Part shown: positions 11,801 through 21,499 of the stretch, one piece after another
Numbering within the stretch: position 1 is the first letter of the stretch
Layout: each line of letters starts with the position of its first letter
DNA from: Dryomyza anilis
Lineage: Eukaryota; Arthropoda; Insecta; Diptera; Dryomyzidae
Assembly: GCA_951804985.1 (NCBI GenBank)
Contig: OX638134.1
Location: forward strand, 84,113,679-84,177,678
Length of the DNA: 64,000 nucleotides
Direction of reading: 5' to 3'
Notes under the pieces: generated by a model
The model's database searches: none
What the model saw: only the letters and a program-made list of their open reading frames with translations
What the model was told of the DNA's origin: nothing
Made by a program: the position numbers and the translations under genes

Positions 11801-12359
11801 TCAATTGTACACTGAGCCCAATTTTAGCATCTGTTGGGAAAAGTCTCAAGAATGATATTTCATTCCTATTGAATGTTTCAGGTGCATAGCCGTAAATCAT
11901 GGTCTATTATACGTTTGTCATCGTGTTTTCGAGTCGGTGTCTGTCTTCGCAAAACCCCCTTTTTGGAAGTCCAATATTCCTGTATCGTTTTCCTCTATTA
12001 TACCGCCAGGTTAATATCCGATATTCAGCTGTTTGCTCAGTTAACGGTATTCACCCACGCGAAGATGTGTCTAGGAGTTATGTAGGATATGCTATGATAA
12101 ACTATTGAACACTACACCATCATAAACCCACAATAAATAAAAATATAATTAATTTCATTTCCATTTCCCCTTATTTTCAATGTGGATTCAAAGTGATAAA
12201 ATTTTTATGTACATCGGATTGTTTGCATTTTCAATAATAAAATATTTTATTCCGAATCCGTTCACTTTTTTTGATATATTCCCGCCGCAACAAATCCGCC
12301 GGATTCCATAACCACCATGAATAAAAAATATTTAAATTTCTTTTCAAAATCAACAAAAT
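11801..12359. other. Intergenic, no gene seen
   Basis: Two overlapping ~70-codon frames near 11873-12108 lack a signal peptide, promoter or domain and are not supported. Confidence 0.4.
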
Positions 12360-12365
12360 TTTATT
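12360..12365 (-). terminator. Polyadenylation signal AATAAA, gene at 12.4 kb
   Basis: It lies about 30 nt after the stop (12395-12397). The paralogue at 13.5 kb has it at the matching position. Confidence 0.65.
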
Positions 12366-12394
12366 TATCACATAATTTTTTAAAACAATTCAAT

Positions 12395-12901
12395 TTAATG
12401 ATGGAAGGAGTAGGCCAAAGGCGAGGACACAACAGTCTTGACCAAAGGAGCCGAGTGCACGACGGGCACAGAGTGAACAACAGGAACGGAGTGCACCACT
12501 GGAGTGTAAGTCTTGATAACTGGAGCAGCGGCATAGGTGTGAACCACAGGAGCGACAACGGTCTTCACGACTGGAGTGATGACGGGGTGGACAACAGCCT
12601 TGCTATGGACCTGGGTGATGCTCTGGTGAGAGACGGCAGAGGGTGCGCTATGCACAACCTTGGCAACGACGGGCTGCACAATATGATGCTGATGATGGGT
12701 TTCGATGAGACCGGCAGAGGTGGCGGCAATGCAGAGGGCAGCGAAGAGGGCGACCTGTGGATGAATTTTTTTAAAATTATTATGAATTATTAAATTTATT
12801 TAAAATTCTAATATTTATATTTTAAAAATAAAATATGTTTGTATTAAATTTTATAATTAAAATATTAAAAATAATTTTCAAAAACTTACAAATTTGAACA
12901 T
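12395..12901 (-). CDS. Retinin-like cuticular protein 2 (123 aa), left half of a head-to-head pair
   Basis: Exons 12890-12901 (MFKF) and 12395-12754, with a 135-nt intron between (GTAAGT ... CCACAG). The 123-aa product has a signal peptide (VALFAALCIAATSAG), a His-rich start of the mature chain (ETHHQHH), the core APSAVSHQSITQVHS at about residues 41-55, then Val/His/Pro repeats (VVHSVP twice, then VVHSAP) and the ending PLAYSFHH. It differs from the neighbour at 13487-13953 at only four residues as I read them. Exon 2 and the 3' UTR are near-identical to that gene while the introns are unrelated. In the Drosophila retinin-like family such proteins are secreted cuticle components; function here is inferred. 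The opposite strand across exon 2 is also open, but with a His/Gly/Arg composition expected of a shadow frame. Confidence 0.92.
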
Positions 12902-12960
12902 GTTGCTGATTTATTTTTTGTAAGGGTTTCTAAATGTTGCTAGTTAAACACACGAGTTGT

Positions 12961-12998
12961 GACTGATGCCTCTTTAGCTCTAAAGCAGGCTTTATATA
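12961..12998 (-). promoter_or_regulatory. Core promoter of the 12.4 kb gene: TATATAAA and TCAGTC
   Basis: On the reverse strand TATATAAA (12998-12991) is followed by TCAGTC (12966-12961), with the initiator A at 12964. That is 34 nt from the start of the TATA box. The 5' UTR is about 62 nt. Confidence 0.8.
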
Positions 12999-13397
12999 TG
13001 TTGAGCTGTTTTAGAGTCAGCTTCATTTTAATGTTTATGAAAAATATAAAATATGAGAAATATAGAATTTACTTCAAATATTTTTATTGGAAACGAACTT
13101 CACAAAGGTTTTGTAGTCGCACAATTTAGTCAACTGACCTTCATTACAACTCAAACTCGAACTCGAATAATGAACCTCAAGTGTTTGGCTGAATAGATTT
13201 CTCACAGCACTGCACTAAGCGGTGCGGCACGGCACGGCGGTGCTAACGGTAGCAGCACCATTAACGCAGTTTTAATTTCAGATAGAGGTAGAAGAAACAC
13301 AAAATATAGCCAAACATTAAAACCGGTGTTGACTGCGTGCGCTCTTGATTCAAGGTATCCGTCATTTTCGATTAGCCGTTATAGGGTCTGAGGTAAA

Positions 13398-13436
13398 TAT
13401 AAAAGCTGCGGCGTGCGCAGAATAAAGCATCAGAAA
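13398..13436 (+). promoter_or_regulatory. Core promoter of the 13.5 kb gene: TATAAAA and TCAGAA
   Basis: TATAAAA at 13398-13404 and TCAGAA at 13430-13435, with the initiator A at 13432. With the promoter at 12961-12998 it defines a divergent pair, about 430 bp between the TATA boxes. That region contains a GC-rich patch (13200-13260, gcggtgcggcacggcac) where shared enhancer sites could lie. Confidence 0.8.
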
Positions 13437-13486
13437 CATTTCAGTTTTCGTATTCTCAACAACCTAAACAAAAAACCAAAATCAAG

Positions 13487-13953
13487 ATGTTCAAATTTGT
13501 AAGTTAAAAAAAAGATCATTAATACTTTTCTGATATTTCAATTTTATAAATTATAAAATGTTCAAAAATAATTCTAATATTTTACCCTTTTAGGTCGCCA
13601 TCTTCGCTGCCCTCTGCATTGCCGCCACCTCTGCCGGTCTCATCGAAACCCATCATCAGCATCATGTTGTGCAGCCCGTCGTTGCCAAGGTTGTGCATAG
13701 CGCACCCTCTGCCGTCTCTCACCAGAGCATCACCCAGGTCCATAGCAAGGCTGTTGTCCATCCCGTCATCACTCCAGTCGTGAAGACTGTTGTCGCTCCT
13801 GTGGTTCACACCTATGCCGCTGCGCCAGTTCTCAAGACCTACGCTCCAGTGGTGCACTCCGTTCCTGTCGTTCACTCTGTGCCCGTCGTGCACTCGGCTC
13901 CTTTGGTCAAGACTGTTGTGTCCTCGCCTTTGGCCTACTCCTTCCATCATTAA
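13487..13953 (+). CDS. Retinin-like cuticular protein 3 (123 aa), right half of a head-to-head pair
   Basis: Exons 13487-13498 (MFKF) and 13594-13953, with a 95-nt intron (GTAAGT ... CTTTTAG). The 123-aa secreted protein has a signal peptide through about residue 18, ETHHQHH, the core APSAVSHQSITQVHS, then Val-, His- and Pro-rich repeats and the ending PLAYSFHH. It is the same length as its partner at 12395-12901, with four conservative or small replacements (L7I, I29V, one I to L and one T to A near residues 85-89). The divergent arrangement suggests a shared regulatory region and co-expression. The start is set by the MFKF exon, the donor GTAAGT and the promoter about 55 nt upstream. The role in cuticle is inferred from family. 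Confidence 0.92.
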
Positions 13954-13982
13954 ATTGAATTGTTTTTGAAAAAATTGTGATA

Positions 13983-13988
13983 AATAAA
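13983..13988 (+). terminator. Polyadenylation signal AATAAA, gene at 13.5 kb
   Basis: 30 nt after the TAA at 13951-13953. Sequence identity with the inverted partner continues through this signal, then fades. Confidence 0.65.
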
Positions 13989-14169
13989 ATGTTGTTGATT
14001 TTTAATTGAAATTTAAATATTTTTTTTATTATTATCACTACTCAATACGATTTTTCCTATGAACATCCCATGTATCAATTCTGTGTAATTCACTGATGGT
14101 GATTTTGACTGCATACTAGGGTTGTCAGATCAATATTCGCATACGTGATACAATTGGGACTAAAAATAA

Positions 14170-14442
14170 TTATAATAGTTTGGCACTACAGTCCTATAAG
14201 AACTTCGGCCGAGCTCTCTCAGAGCTGTGCGTGTTATATTTGTACTCAAAGTGGTGGGACCTACAGTTTTATTGCCGAATCCGAACGGCGGGTGAGAGCT
14301 TTTCATAGGCAATGTTTTCTCTCGTAGGTTTACCATTTACTGCCGAGAGGTAGCGCGGTATTTTCTATGAAAAGATGTTGTGTTAGCCCCAGTCCAGACT
14401 TGAACCTGGGAGCTTTCGCAGTCCAACGCACTACCGCGGCTA
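14170..14442 (-). mobile_element. tRNA-derived SINE, copy 1 (internally deleted head)
   Basis: In reverse complement it starts tagccgcggtag and ends ccaaactattata. The tRNA-like head has lost part of the region between A and B boxes (gtccaacgcactaccgcgg on the + strand lacks the cactgag segment). The body is otherwise like the other copies. Confidence 0.8.
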
Positions 14443-14860
14443 CAAAATGTTGACAATACAATAGACTGATAATGGCTTTGTATAAAAAAATGTTTATGGA
14501 ATTTGGTTGCCCCTTAAAATGCTCTATTGGATGAAAAAAACGATGTGGCGAATTTTAAGCAAAATCCAAAAAGGGGAAATGGGTACCAAAACTCATACTT
14601 TAAGGTCCCGGTGGGTCCATTTCCCATATTCTGATTTCACTGAAAATTCTCCACATTGATTTTCTCATTCAATAGAGAATCTTTTGGGGTTGATCTTTTC
14701 TCGATTTAAAATCATGAAAATACATTGGGTGATTTTAGAGGAACAAAGAATACATCAATAATATACTATTAATATATTTGTTAAAAATAAAAAACTGAAA
14801 ATTATACTAAAGAGCGTATTATGAAAAAGAAAAAAATGTTTGATAGGATGAGATAAATTT
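14443..14860. other. Intergenic, no gene seen
   Basis: No coding or repeat signal that I can support. Confidence 0.35.
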
Positions 14861-14861
14861 A

Positions 14862-15000
14862 AAAACATTTATTCGACATATTTCAAACAGACAAGACCTT
14901 AGTTTGTATCTCTAGTTGTATAGTTTCTGTCCGTTCCCAAAATATGTCATGAATCTACTATTAAAATTACACCGGCATATGTCGGAAATATTCCTGAAAA
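14862..15000 (+). mobile_element. Diverged fragment of MITE family U
   Basis: Contains cgacatatttcaaacagaca, then gtttgtatc, ccgttcccaaaatatg and tcggaaatattcctgaaaaa in the order seen in the copies at 41.2-42.1 and 53.3-53.9 kb. The termini are lost. Confidence 0.55.
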
Positions 15001-16730
15001 ATACTAGTATTATTTTTGTCTTTTTTATTTGTAACCCTGTAGTGGAGTTGAAATCAAAATCGCTGACTAATAAATATATGAATTTGAAATTAAGAATATG
15101 GGGTTAAAAAGATTATGTTCGATTGGGTAATTTCTATATGCATTTAAGAACCCACGTCTCGGCAGTGTCTTCGTGAAGTGAAGTGTTAAATGTACACCGA
15201 GAAAAATATATATATATATACTAATAAATAAAAATGTCTTTAAAATAAATACATATGTATGTGAATTTTGAACAAAAGCAAATGTATTTGTTTTACACCA
15301 TTGATTTCTTAGTGCAATTCTAAATAAAATGTTATTACATTTGTAGCTACAGCCTTTATTTATACGTCCTGAAATGATAAATTACTACATCTGTTTTAAT
15401 TTTTCTACATTATGTATTTATTTAACTTCAAGATAATGTAAAAATATACCTACATTTAATTGTACTAGATTGTGCATTTACTTAAAATTCAAATATATAT
15501 ATTCTCTTAATAAATATTGTTTTTATTAATTAAACTTTAAATATAGATTTATTTTTAGTATATAAGAATATACTGGCTGAAAATCGTCATTAATTTATCT
15601 TTGAAATTTTGAAAAAGGTTTTTGTTATTTATTACAACAAAATTGAATAAAATAAATTATTTAAACATTGGTTAATTTTTAATTTATAATTTTTAGGTCA
15701 CTTTTGAAGTAATTTTTTGTCCGTTTTAGGGTAATTTTAATGGTTATATTTAACATATTTTTAGATCAATAATATCTGAGCCCTGCTAATGATATATTAT
15801 AATTATTAAAATAATTCGAAGAATGGTAACCCTACTGCACACTCAGTTTTTTCTTAATACGCAACATTTTTAAGAAAATTAATATCGAAATATAAGCCTT
15901 TTGTATCCACTATTTTGAATAAAAAATATAATACTGATGAAAAATAGTTTTCCAAAAAAACATTAATTTTTATTCAAATTGCCAAGGATAATTTTTTAGA
16001 TCCAAACACCTCGAAATGTGTTGAAACTCGAAAAATGTTGATTTTTTTTATACCAATTTATATTATTAAGGTTCTAATAATAAACTAGAAATTGATATTA
16101 TCAAAATTGATTGATATCAAAATTACTAACTTTTTTTATATCGTCACTATCATGCGTAATTTTTGACATTTGCGTTTTTATACATTTTTGAATGAAGTTT
16201 TTTTTCAAGTATACTGTGCCAAAATCGCGCGTGTTTTTGTTGGATATTTCTAGCCACAAAAGATAAAACTAAAAGGGCGAATTCGAAAAATTGAAAATGT
16301 TGTCATGCCAAAAGGGCGAATATTTTCATTTCTCTGCCATAACTTTTTATTGGTATAAAATAAAATAGTGATGTAAAGGCATTAATTGTTTGTTTTGTAC
16401 TCATGAATGTTATCTGAAAATATTATTACAAAAATATTATTGCAATTATTATTTTTTTGATGAAAACTGTTTTGATAGAGCATATTTTAAATATTAGAAC
16501 CGATAAAAAAAAGTTTGTAGTTTGCATCGTTAGTTTGGACTATTTTCTGTATAAATAGCTGTTTCATAATTTTTTGTTCCGGATCAAAGCAGTTTTGAAA
16601 AAAACGATGTAGCTAATATACATCATTTTCTTATTTGTCATTAGATCAAAAGCTCTAAAAAATCATCGAAAAATAATATAAAAAAAATCAAAACTTCCAA
16701 GTTTTTATTAAAATAACTATGAAATGTATT
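15001..16730. other. AT-rich intergenic, no gene seen
   Basis: An (AT)n run lies at about 15207-15220. A 19-mer at 16137-16155 (tatatcgtcactatcatgc) is identical to the last 19 bases of the window, so another interspersed repeat is present here, of unknown extent. Confidence 0.45.
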
Positions 16731-17000
16731 AGCCGCGGTATCTCAGTGGTTAGTGCGTTGGACTGCGAGCCGAAAAGTCCCCGGTTCAATCCTGGACTGG
16801 GGCTAACAACATCTTTTCAAAGAAACATTTTTCTATACCGCGCTACCTCTCGGCAGTAAATGGCAACCTACGAGAGTAAAACATTGCCTATGAAAAGCTC
16901 CCACCCGCCGTTCGGATTCGGCAATAAACTGTAGGTCCCACCACTTTGAGTACAAATATAACACGCACAGCTCAAAATGGCGAAAGAACCCTTATAGGAT
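16731..17000 (+). mobile_element. tRNA-derived SINE, copy 2
   Basis: The tRNA-like head at about 16731-16806 has an A-box-like tctcagtggttag and a perfect B box ggttcaatcc. The family body follows (taccgcgctacctctcggca...cggattcggcaataaactg...caaatataacacgcacagct). The 3' end is lost after about 17000. Confidence 0.88.
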
Positions 17001-17248
17001 TCAAAATCATAACCTTTAAATTATATAGGAACATTTGTATTTCGTTTTGTTGAGTAGTGTTATTAATCTAGCAAATTATAATTGAATCAAACTGCAAGAT
17101 CAACTAAAAGCAAAATTGTTCACGAAAGCTTTTGCATAGTTTTAGGGTCCGTACAAATACGTTCAACTGTCAGAATATTTTTTCATACCACTGTGGTTGA
17201 TATCAAAAAAACCCGCTTTAAATATGGTTTCAACAAAATTGTTCAAAA

Positions 17249-17254
17249 TTTATT
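17249..17254 (-). terminator. Possible polyadenylation signal AATAAA, gene at 17.5 kb
   Basis: First AATAAA on the reverse strand after the stop, about 200 nt downstream. A longer 3' end than in the other genes makes this uncertain. Confidence 0.35.
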
Positions 17255-17454
17255 GCTTTTTTCTGTGCTAAGTATTAAATAATAATTGTAATTAAAATAA
17301 AAAAATAAAATTAAAAAAATAAAAATTACAAAACAGTGTTATGCATATAGTACAAATTTAACAAACATATTTAACAACAGGGTAACCGTTCAAAAGGGTG
17401 CAAAATAGAGAAAAAGAAGATCCAGAGGGCAGCGCAGTATACCGTAGGAGCAAC

Positions 17455-17792
17455 TTACAGCCAAAGTGGATGAGGATGTCCCAAAATAGGTCCGGCCACG
17501 ACGTGCGACTGCAAGAGAGGTGCATGCACGAGTGGCAAATGTGGCAGCACCGGCGATACGACCGATGTAATTATGGGACGGCTATGAATCTGTGTGGTAC
17601 TCTGATGCGAGACGGCGCTCGGTATAAGTCCGACCTTGATAATGGAGGGCTCATGAATAATGGTTGCGGGTCCCAGGAGACCGGGACGTGCGGCGGCAAA
17701 GGACAGTAGAGCGACGAATACAAACTGCATGGAAGATTTAAAAAATATTAAAATTTTCAAAGAAACAATTTTCAACTTACCAATTTGAACAT
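17455..17792 (-). CDS. Retinin-like cuticular protein 4 (93 aa, short)
   Basis: Exons 17781-17792 (MFKL) and 17455-17724, with a 56-nt intron (GTAAGT ... ATGCAG). The product begins MFKLFVFVALLSFAAARPG, a signal peptide with the family's AARPG end. It then has ATIIHEPSIIKVG, also found in the gene at 60 kb, and the core PSAVSHQSTTQIHS. It stops after HPHPLWL, making it the shortest retinin-type member. The same frame continues past the TAA (17455-17457) as VAPTVYCAALW, which looks like a family C-terminus, and a consensus donor (GTAAGT) overlaps the stop. So truncation by a nonsense change or an unseen third exon are both possible. TATATAAA lies upstream at 17907-17914. Secretion to cuticle is inferred from family. 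Confidence 0.85.
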
Positions 17793-17906
17793 TTTGTTTT
17801 GGTTGGTTTTTATTTTAATAAAAATTTTATTATAAATGCGAAGCCGTTTAATGCTGCTGTTAAACGTCAAGATTTGCTTTGATTTCCATTTAACATTATG
17901 CGCTGC

Positions 17907-17914
17907 TTTATATA
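17907..17914 (-). promoter_or_regulatory. TATA box of the 17.5 kb gene
   Basis: TATATAAA on the reverse strand, about 115-122 nt before the ATG. The expected start lies near 17880, where the sequence ATCAAAG is only a weak initiator. Confidence 0.6.
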
Positions 17915-18059
17915 CCGTCGATGCGATCGATTAGCTGGTCGAGTGGTTGATCGGTGCATCGATTGCACTTGCATTGTTAATTTGTTGCACTCGCCGTCTA
18001 ACGTATAGAGTCGCCCTTCCGGGGGCAAGTTTATAAGAACTGAATTCTCTGCCTCTAAG

Positions 18060-19246
18060 CCTCCCTCCAATCTGCCACCAACCGGTGCACAGAGCTGATT
18101 ATTTACGCTACGCTGAGCATATTAGAACATGGCTCGTTTGTAACACGATACCTAGTTGAATTTTAATCATAAGCCGATTATTTTGCATTATTTAACATAC
18201 TGTTTTTAATGCATAATGAAAATGCAATTTTTAATTATTTATAATGAAATCATTAAAAAAAGATTTTTCGGAAATCTATTAATATCATTTAAAATTTTTG
18301 AATAATTGCTTTAATTAAAGAAGATCTATAACAAATTTTATTCATATTTCTAAATTATGGAATATTGGATATGGCTGCAATTTTCCACTGACTCATAGTT
18401 ATTTTAAATCAAATATATATTATTTTTGAGAAATATTTTAAATCATATATATTGTCGACGATAAAACCTACATGTGAAAATTACGCCTAGTTTTGTTTTA
18501 TCATCCGGTTTTAAATGATATGATGATCGGATAAATTAGATAAATGCCATTATAAATTGATTATAATTGAGACTCAACACAGTTCTTTTGTTTCTGTGAA
18601 ATTCTTTTTGTATGCGATATTCGAAAATTTAGATAGGCGATATTGCAGTATCACCGACGATATACTATTTTATACAGAAACATCCAGAAATAAAGTTATT
18701 TCTATGATCACAAATAATATTCATAAAATAATTACAAATTAACTCAATAGAATAAATAAGACTACCTAACTTATACGATGAAACCCGATATCATATTTTG
18801 AAAAGTAGAACAGTTAGAAAAACGTTATAGTTTTGATCATTAGCATGTATTATATTCTAGATAACCATAAATTATTCTAATATTTATGATTAAATAGTAA
18901 AAAGGTAATTCAGAAATATTATTAGACAAAACGTTACCTTGATTGCGCGTTGACTTTTTTTTTTTTTCTATATTTGCATTTTTTATAAGCTGCCTAAGTA
19001 TTCTTGCCTAAGGGAGGTCCTTGAGACAATAAGAAGTCCTACATTCGAGGTTTGATCTCGGTTACTTAATTATTGAGTCAAAAGCATTGGTATTAAAGTT
19101 GGTTTTGCAAGAATGCAAGTTGTGCTGTTAAATCATCTCCTTGAGACCTTCTTTGGTGGTTTTCGGTCCCGTGATGAACACCCGGACCATCGTGCATTTC
19201 GGTAGTTTCTCCAGGCTTGTCCCATTTCGAACCTCATTCTGAGAGA
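18060..19246. other. Intergenic, no gene seen
   Basis: AT-rich to about 18950. A less AT-rich stretch at 19000-19246 looks like old mobile-element sequence, but I could not match it to a protein motif on either strand. Confidence 0.4.
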
Positions 19247-20232
19247 CGACGCACAGTGGGGCAGGGAGTACCAAAAGTTGGCGAAAACCTCAAATTGTGT
19301 TATTTCTAGAAATATAAATATGAGGATTGAAATTTAATAATCAACCAGTGTTCTCATTCTACTCCGATCGGAGTACATCTACTCCATTACAATTGTATTT
19401 TAAAAATTTACTCCTCTACTACTACCGGAGCATTTTCTACTCCTTTCTCATAATTTTCTACTCCCTTTGCAAAAATTGCTTACATTTTTTAATTTGATGA
19501 GAACAATTTCTTGCGCCCCAAATAAATTGTTATAATTTTTCCTATAACTATGATCAATTATCTGTAACATAAATGTAATATTTCTTCCATGGTATTTAAA
19601 TTGTAGAATTTATAATAAAATATACGTTCGTATCAACTTTTATAAATTCAATTTGGAAAACACCATGTATTTCATTGGGTGTTCCAGAAACAGCCCAACT
19701 CTAGAATAGACCACCCTGTACACATCAGAAACACCCCAACTCTAGAATAAACCACCCTGTACACATCAGCATTATAGAAAATCCATAAAATCAGGAATAT
19801 ATCTATTAATTTATTTGAATTCTAATACACTAATGCAAATTTCTACTCCCATTGCATCATATTTACTCCTATATTTAATTATCAACTCCTTTTACATCAA
19901 AGCTACTATATTTTGCAATATTTTAAATTCTACTCCCTTTTACCCATTTCTACTCCCCAAAATGTTCAAATCTACTCCTTTTGTATTGGTGACAAGTGTG
20001 AACACTGTAATCAACATTTAGATTTGGACTGAAATGATTAAATTAATATATGTCGGGAATTACGGGATAAACAGTGATGCAACTTTATAGTAGATTTTTT
20101 TTTTTTATTTATAATGCAGTTTTCGAAATTTCATCTTGATTGGACAGGTGGGCGTGATACCTCCCATATACCAAAAATGTTGGAAATGTCATATATTGGA
20201 AATTAATAGAGCTACAGTGATGAAACTTTGTA

Positions 20233-20840
20233 ATATCGTCGTTGTCGAACAAAAAGTCACCAAATACATTTTCAAAATGCCAAATATTGATTTACAAAAA
20301 TCTTCATATATAAATGCAATTTTCAATCGATGATCTCAATTTTTTTACCGCTATAAGATAAGAAAATGTAAATCTCTGAATTGATATTTCGACTATAAAA
20401 ATGCATCAATTACTTTTTGTAATAAAGGGTTTTTCAGTAAGAGCGCTACAAAAGTTTTTTCAACGGTTTTTCAACAGGGACGCTACAAAAGTAGAGTGAC
20501 AGGGACAGCAAACGACGCCATATTTCTTGCCGTTCTTTTGACATTTATCTTTAGTAAGGTTTGCCATTTCACGATGGAAAGATATACGAGCCAACAACGA
20601 TTCGAAATTATTAAAATTTACTACCAAAATTCGAATTCGTATATCTTTCCATCATGAAATGGCAAACCTTACTGAAGAGAAATGTAAAAAGAGTAGCAAG
20701 AAATATGGCGTCGTTTGCTGTCCCTGTCGCTCTACTTTTGTAGCGTCCCTGTTAAAAAACCCTTTATTACTCAACAAACTCGAAATTTAAGTTATTCATA
20801 AAAATGTATTTGGTGACTTTTCCTTCTACAACGACGATAT
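20233..20840. mobile_element. MITE family B, interrupted copy
   Basis: It begins atatcgtcgttgtcgaacaa and ends in the inverted ttctacaacgacgatat. Removing 20425-20764 and one TA leaves about 266 bp that aligns with the copy at 11050-11306. It lies inside the Transib-like element. Confidence 0.65.
20425..20764. mobile_element. Fold-back Tc1/mariner derivative (~340 bp) built from two 5' ends
   Basis: The termini AAGGG...CCCTT are flanked by TA (20423-20424 and 20765-20766), the Tc1/mariner target. Both arms carry the same sequence, inverted. The left arm encodes the start of a transposase-like frame (MERYTSQQRFEIIKIYYQNS) at about 20574-20633, and the right arm repeats the first codons on the reverse strand. 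It is therefore a head-to-head fusion of two 5' ends, without catalytic domain or 3' half. The DNA is a near-perfect palindrome. Confidence 0.75.
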
Positions 20841-21499
20841 ACAGTTTTACGTTGATATAATTCACTTGTCAAAATTTCATCTTGATTGGACAAGTGGGCG
20901 TGGTTCCTCCCATACACCTAAAAACTGTTGAAATTGTTAATATTAGTATAAATGGTCGGTCGTTGAAATGTGAATAACTTCGAAAAGGTAAAAAGGGGCA
21001 ACATTTTCATTGGTGTTTTGAAAAATTGAATATGTGTACTAAGTAACAAGCAGTTTTGCCGAAGCGTGCCCGGAACGTTTTTGTTATTATCTTTGTAAAA
21101 AATAATTAAAATAATAAAAAGGTTAATTTACTCCAGAGTTTTTGCTTCTAAAGTATGAAAATTATCTAAAACAATAATATTGGAAAAAGTTTTTAAATAC
21201 CACATGTAGATGGCTGCATTACAAAAATAAATAATTTTTTTGGTTTTTTTTAAATAAACGGTTTCAAAAATTGAACACAAATTCGACAATATTTTTTCTT
21301 GCAATTGTTGCGAAAAATTGTCTGTGTTTAAGAGAGTGTGGAGAAAATTTGGATACATGTGATATAAATTGAGTGATGCAACATTGTAGGCAATTTAATT
21401 TACTATACAATGAAGAAAAAGAAGTGTTTGAGGTCAATATGACTTTTGAGGTTTTCGCCAACTCTTGGTACTCGCTGTCCCACTGTGCGACCGTTTGTT

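Larger units (their letters stand above)
19252..21487. mobile_element. Transib-like non-autonomous DNA transposon (2236 bp)
   Basis: Inverted termini at 19252-19293 and 21446-21487 agree at about 39 of 42 positions; both begin CACAGTGGG. The 5-bp flanks are CGACG (19247-19251) and CGACC (21488-21492), a near-perfect duplication matching the CGNCG-type target preference known for Transib. The first seven bases equal the V(D)J signal heptamer CACAGTG, and GCGAAAACC (7 of 9 to the canonical nonamer) follows after 22 bp at the left end. No transposase is encoded. The interior holds MITE B, itself interrupted by a fold-back Tc1/mariner derivative, plus a tactcc-rich stretch at about 19358-19460 and 19840-19980. 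Confidence 0.65.

Noticed and set aside
12317..12793. 158-codon + strand frame opposite the 12.4 kb gene (and the mirror frame at 13582-13950)
   Set aside because: Shadow of the real exon; the reverse strand has signal peptide, splice sites, promoter and a paralogue.
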